From positions 1,409,630 to 1,473,629 of the forward strand of contig NW_024468916.1 of the NCBI RefSeq assembly GCF_011745365.1: DNA of 64,000 bases, written 5' to 3'. This document shows, piece by piece, positions 60,013 to 64,000 of the stretch. Numbering within the stretch: the first letter of the stretch is position 1; each line of letters begins with the position of its first letter. Under the pieces are notes generated by a model that saw nothing but the letters and a program-made list of their open reading frames with translations, made no database searches and was not told the DNA's origin. Source of the DNA: Cryphonectria parasitica EP155. Lineage: Eukaryota; Ascomycota; Sordariomycetes; Diaporthales; Cryphonectriaceae. The position numbers were made by a program, and so were the translations under genes.

Positions 60013-63000
60013 TTACCACCGCCTCCCATAAACATCATCCTCCCTCTTCTTCCTTTCCGGCCTCATCCGCCTGCCCTCCGCCAGGCCGCGCATCACATTG
60101 TCAACATCTGGCTGGTCCGACTGGCTACCGTCCTCGAGCCGACCGCCGTCGTCGCCGCCGTGCCGTGGCTTGAACAGGTTCAGCAGGTCCTGGAGGCTGA
60201 GCTTGAGCGACTCCTTGTCCTTCTTCATGCCGCTCTCGATGGCGTGCAGCGCGAGCAGGCGCTTCTTCTCCTGGAGCTCGAGGATGCGCTCCTCGACCGT
60301 GTCCTTGACGGTAAGTTTGTACACGACGACGTCGACGGTCTGGGTCAGGCGGTGCACGCGGTCTATGGCCTGTTCTTCTACGAATGGATTCCACTGCTCA
60401 CCATGTTAGCGTGTCCATGACTAGAAAAAGCGAAGGGAACCTCCACCCCCCTCTTCCCCCCCCCCCGGAAGGAAAAGAAGAACGATGCAGGGACCAGATG
60501 GTTTTCAACTCACAAATGGTTCGATTATGATCACTCGTGTCGCAGCGGTCAGGTTCAGTCCCAGGGAGCCGCACTTGAGACTGCACAGCAGGATGCGCGT
60601 GTTCTTGTCGTTTCGGAGGCGGTGCAAGCTCTCCTCGCGAGCATCGTTCCTCATGCCGCCATCGTAGCGCACGAATTTGAAGCCCTCTTTCCGCAGATAC
60701 GGCTGGATTAGGTCCAGCATGGACGTGAATTGGGAGAACACAATGAATTTGTGCTCGGGGGCCTCCTTGTGTAGGATTTTGACAGTCTCCCGGATCTTGG
60801 ACGAGCTCATGAGGTGTTTACCCTGAAGCCGTCCTTGTGAGCCCGAGAGGATGTCAGACGCATCGAACGCAGACTCGGAGACACCAGAATCAGTCTCCGA
60901 ATCCTCTTCTGAGTCCTCTTCAGTCTCGTCCTCCGAGTCAACCACCCGTCTCGATGACTTGGGCTGTTTCTTCGACGTGACAGATTGTGACCCGAACTTA
61001 TCGACGGACACAAAGCTATCGTCGTCGTCGTCGTCGTCGTCGTCAGAATAGTCACCAGAGTAGTCACGGGAGGGTTGACTGATGTTCTCATCGGTGACCA
61101 CGAAACTGTCCAGTTGACTACCATCCTCATCTTCAGATTCATGGACGGAATCTTCGTCCCCAATAGACTCGCCCTCGCCCTCGGCATTTTCGTCGTCCGT
61201 GCCACCAGCTTTTCCGAGGCGCAAGGCCCCTTGCTGGTCCTCGCCAACGAGCCAGCTACCTTCCTCTTCCTCATCGTCACTATCGATAATGATGTTCCGC
61301 TTGCGTGACTTGCGCTGGTTTTCTTCCTTCTTGACTGCCTTCCTTTTGGATTTTGTTGAACTCTTTTGCTTGGGTTTCTTGGGCCCCGTTACTTCAGCGT
61401 ACATTTCATCCATATTCTCGGAGCACTCTGCACAGTGGATATCGCCACGTGCCGAGGCATCTCGGGGCAGATCCCGAAGACACATGTCGCATTTCTTAGC
61501 CTGGATGCCCATACCTCCAAAAGCATCTGCAAGGTCATCAACGCTGGTGTCCGCACTCTTCTGATGAGCAGTGTCGGTAGCCAACGCGTCCTCATCTTGT
61601 GAGAGCTGGCTCGACACCAGGCTCGGGTGATTGCAAGCTTGTCGCAGCCGGAGAAGCAGTACCAAAGCATTGGCGTAATTGACCTTGTTTTTCATCATGG
61701 CCTCCAGACTCTTGTCGGCTCGTTCGGCCAGCTTGTCGTAGAACCTGCGCTCAGCAGGCGAGAAGTCCGTTGCGACTGGGACGACCTTACGCTCCGTGAT
61801 CTTGAAGGCTGATGTCGGAGCTGCAGCCTGTCCATTTTTGGCAGCCGCCGCAAGGGCCTTCTTGCCACCTGGTAGCAATGCTCCCTCTTCTTTCAAGACC
61901 TCCTTGGTTCTGCGCTTCATGAAAGAACGCAGCAAGGCGTGAAGTCGCCGGAGCGCGACGTGACCGTTTCCGTTCTTCATGGGCTTGTCGATATTGTCCC
62001 GCCAGTGTGCTATACTGTCGTAGGGAGAGATCCGCAGGTATTTGACCAAGCTCTGCAGCTCATCGAGATTGTTTTGCATGGGAGTACCCGTCAGACACCA
62101 TCTGAACTCCGAATCCAGTGCATAACATGCCTTCGTAGACTTTGCGTTTCGGTTCTTGATAGTGTGCGCCTCATCAAGAATGACGCGGTACCAATGGACT
62201 CCGAAGCAGCCTGCCTTGAGGTTGTCCGTGGAATGACCATGCTCAGAGACCAGGATCTGGTAGGTGGTGATGACGACGTCGTACTGAGCGAGGTCTTGGA
62301 ACCTCTTGGTGCGGTTCGGACCGTGATGGACGCAGATACTGAGCTGGTGAGACTTGGTCACCTTGTCCTTGATCTCCTGCTCCCACTGCCTGATCAGTGC
62401 CAACGGTGCCACCACGAGCGTACCCTTCTCCACGCCGTTGAGGCTCTTCTTCCATCCCGGGCCGTCTTTTTGGGGTCTCGGATTGCTGATGATGAGAGAG
62501 ATAGACTGTAATGTCTTGCCGAGGCCCATGTCATCTGCCAGAATGCCACCCTTGGGCACCTTTCCGCTCTTCACGGGACCAAGCTCACGACCCTTCATCC
62601 ACTTGACACCCTCCACCTGGTGGGGCAGCAGCTTCACCTTGATCCCCTCTAGTGTCCCATCATCCAGATTTGTTTCGGCCCCTTCTTGGTCCTCGTCATC
62701 TTCCATGCCACCCTCTAGCAGCGCCTTGAGGTCCTCATTCGCCTTGGCAGGGTCTGTATAGAAAGCCTGGTCGGCCAAGGCAGCGTGCCCCTGAGGAGCC
62801 CTGTAGTATGATGACTGGACATATTTGGGTTGTTCTGGCTGCAGGACGTCGGGGCCCAGGGAGCTGAAGAGCTGGGGTTTCGCCGGTGACTGTATCTCGT
62901 TGGGCTTCTGCGCCGGTTGTTTCTGGTCGCGGTGGTGCTCAGGTCGGTTCCTGGGCTGGTAGAAGAGATGTTCGGAGGCGTTGGCTGCCTTCTGCTTAAG

Positions 63001-63264
63001 ACTGGACATCAACTTCCCCGGCTTGCCAAAGAGGTGAGGTTCAGGTTGGCCGGTGCCCGCAGAGTGCAGGGACTTGTACGCAAGTGGCTGGGCGGGGCTA
63101 TTCGTGAGATCGATCACCTCACCGGACGGGTTGGGTGTGGGTTTGGAGGGCGATCTGTGGGACGAGGGCGTGCCTGGGTTGTGGAGGGACATGTTGGCGG
63201 CCTGTGAGCTTATAAACTCGAGATCGTCGTCGCTGAAGGAACTGGTGCGCGTGCCTCGCGCCAT
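60013..63264 (-). CDS. SNF2-family DNA-dependent ATPase, Uls1/TTF2-like
   Basis: Exon 1 is 63264-60514 and exon 2 is 60393-60013, joined in phase 0 (IIIEPF|WNPFVEEQ) to 1043 residues. The start is the ATG giving MARGTRTSSF, because the upstream in-frame codons lack ATG. The N-terminal helicase lobe has DDMGLGKT (244-251), DEAH (364-367) and LTGTPMQNN. The C-terminal lobe has FIVFSQFTSMLDL, CSLKCGSLGLNLTAA and QAIDRVHRLTQ. Between the lobes lie a Cys-rich, RING-like CDMCLRDLP...CAEC segment near 590 and an acidic insert of about 180 residues that includes a poly-Asp run from a GAC repeat. This layout fits the Rad5/Rad16/Uls1 branch of chromatin and repair translocases. Whether the Cys-rich part is a working E3 RING is doubtful, since fewer than eight Cys/His ligands are visible. 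Confidence 0.9.
61020..61044. repeat. (GTC)n trinucleotide repeat in the SNF2 coding region
   Basis: About eight GTC units on the plus strand, read on the minus strand as a run of Asp residues in the acidic inter-lobe insert. Confidence 0.9.
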
Positions 63265-64000
63265 CTTGACAATCGGCAAGGTGTGAGGTTGCCTTAAAGG
63301 TAGATTCTGCGAAGTATGTTGAAGAAGAAAATTGGGTAGACTCCGCGAGGTGCGTTAAATATCCTGCGATATCTGCTTGTAGCCCGTTTAGACGGCCAAC
63401 AAGACTACTGCGCATTTGATGGACGAAGGCCAGGTTGTCTGAACAGCTCAGCGCATGCTGGATCAATTTCAGTGACAACAAAGTAGAGGTATGTGTCGTT
63501 TACTGCAGACCGTCTTCGCCAGTAATGTGATAACGCGTGTCGCGTCTCAAGGCTGCAAGACTGAGTTGGCGTTGCGCAAAGTGTTGGAGGGGCAAGGTTC
63601 TATAGTGAATGAGTGGTGCTCAGAGCCCCGTCAGAAGTAAACGATGACATAATTGAAAGCCCGTTGCCCAGCAGCCACGCCACACTTTAGCACCTGGAGT
63701 GCCCGCCACAGGGCGGCTGATTTATTCCACTGGCTCACTGTACAAGTCTGATTTAACCGGAGCGAAACCCTCAAAATCATTACCGATTCCAGAGCAATGC
63801 TTTCGATATCAACAGACCAATTTCTTCAACACCCGCTAATGTATCAGCCTTTTCAGTTTGTGACTCTTTAATTACTTTTGTTCTTTGTGGTCTATTTCTC
63901 TCTTCTTTCTTTCCTTCTTTAACATGATGAAATGGCCTGCTGGACCAAACACGAGTACGCCAACATCCTCCTACACAATTTACTAAGTAGAGATGAATAA
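63265..64000. other. Upstream region of the SNF2 gene to the window edge
   Basis: Promoter side of the SNF2-family gene, C/T-rich near 63885-63922. No coding sequence was recognised before the end of the window. Confidence 0.55.

Noticed and set aside
14..63990. A secondary-metabolite cluster combining the P450, type III PKS, SDR and MFS permease
   Set aside because: These genes are 10-27 kb apart with conserved housekeeping genes (fbp1, pex11, ind1, bfr2, pan2, cdc31, bud22) in between, so clustering is not supported.

Overview
The window is nuclear DNA of a filamentous ascomycete (Pezizomycotina, most likely a Sordariomycete). The genes are monocistronic, on both strands, about 0.5-4 kb apart, and split by short introns (mostly 60-200 bases) with GTRAGT-like donors and YAG acceptors. 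The products are typical fungal housekeeping proteins (Nup96, Pex11, Ind1, Bfr2, Pan2, centrin, Bud22, Atg13, Hse1) plus families common in filamentous fungi (a P450, a type III polyketide synthase, a Git1-type permease, a large F-box-like protein). Coding exons are GC-rich. Intergenic DNA and introns carry many C/T, CA/GT and homopolymer tracts. I saw no transposon, tRNA, rRNA, CRISPR array or prophage.

Layout. 1-1867 (+): Nup96 C-terminus, cut by the window edge. 2419-4383 (-): CYP7/8-like P450. 4975-6347 (-): fructose-1,6-bisphosphatase, divergent from pex11 (7931-8746, +). 9296-10504 (-): mitochondrial Ind1, divergent from bfr2 (11051-12987, +), which converges on a small membrane protein gene (13020-13552, -). 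15214-16910 (+): type III polyketide synthase, convergent with a Git1-type MFS permease (17416-19373, -). A 3.8 kb gene-free stretch then leads to an F-box-like protein (23215-25988, +). 26822-30885 (-): PAN2. 31506-32584 (-): mitochondrial 2-oxoglutarate/malate-type carrier. 32585-37169 is gene-poor and holds a broken ankyrin-repeat relic. 37170-38383 (+): DUF1295 membrane protein. 38809-39435 (-): centrin, divergent from bud22 (40341-41796, +). 42344-43625 (+): short-chain dehydrogenase. 43951-48948 (-): ankyrin/RCC1/BTB protein (IBTK-like). Another 3.4 kb gene-free stretch precedes atg13 (52358-55229, +). 56759-59441 (+): hse1. 60013-63264 (-): SNF2-family ATPase.

Exon structures were rebuilt by hand from splice signals, frame and family conservation, and every multi-exon CDS listed sums to a whole number of codons. 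No operon-like organisation exists. The most suggestive functional pairing is the divergent fbp1/pex11 promoter, since gluconeogenesis and peroxisome proliferation are both needed for growth on fatty acids or acetate. I found no convincing new multi-gene system. The best leads are the lone type III PKS with an acidic tail, the decayed ankyrin locus, the two long divergent intergenic regions and the fbp1/pex11 promoter.
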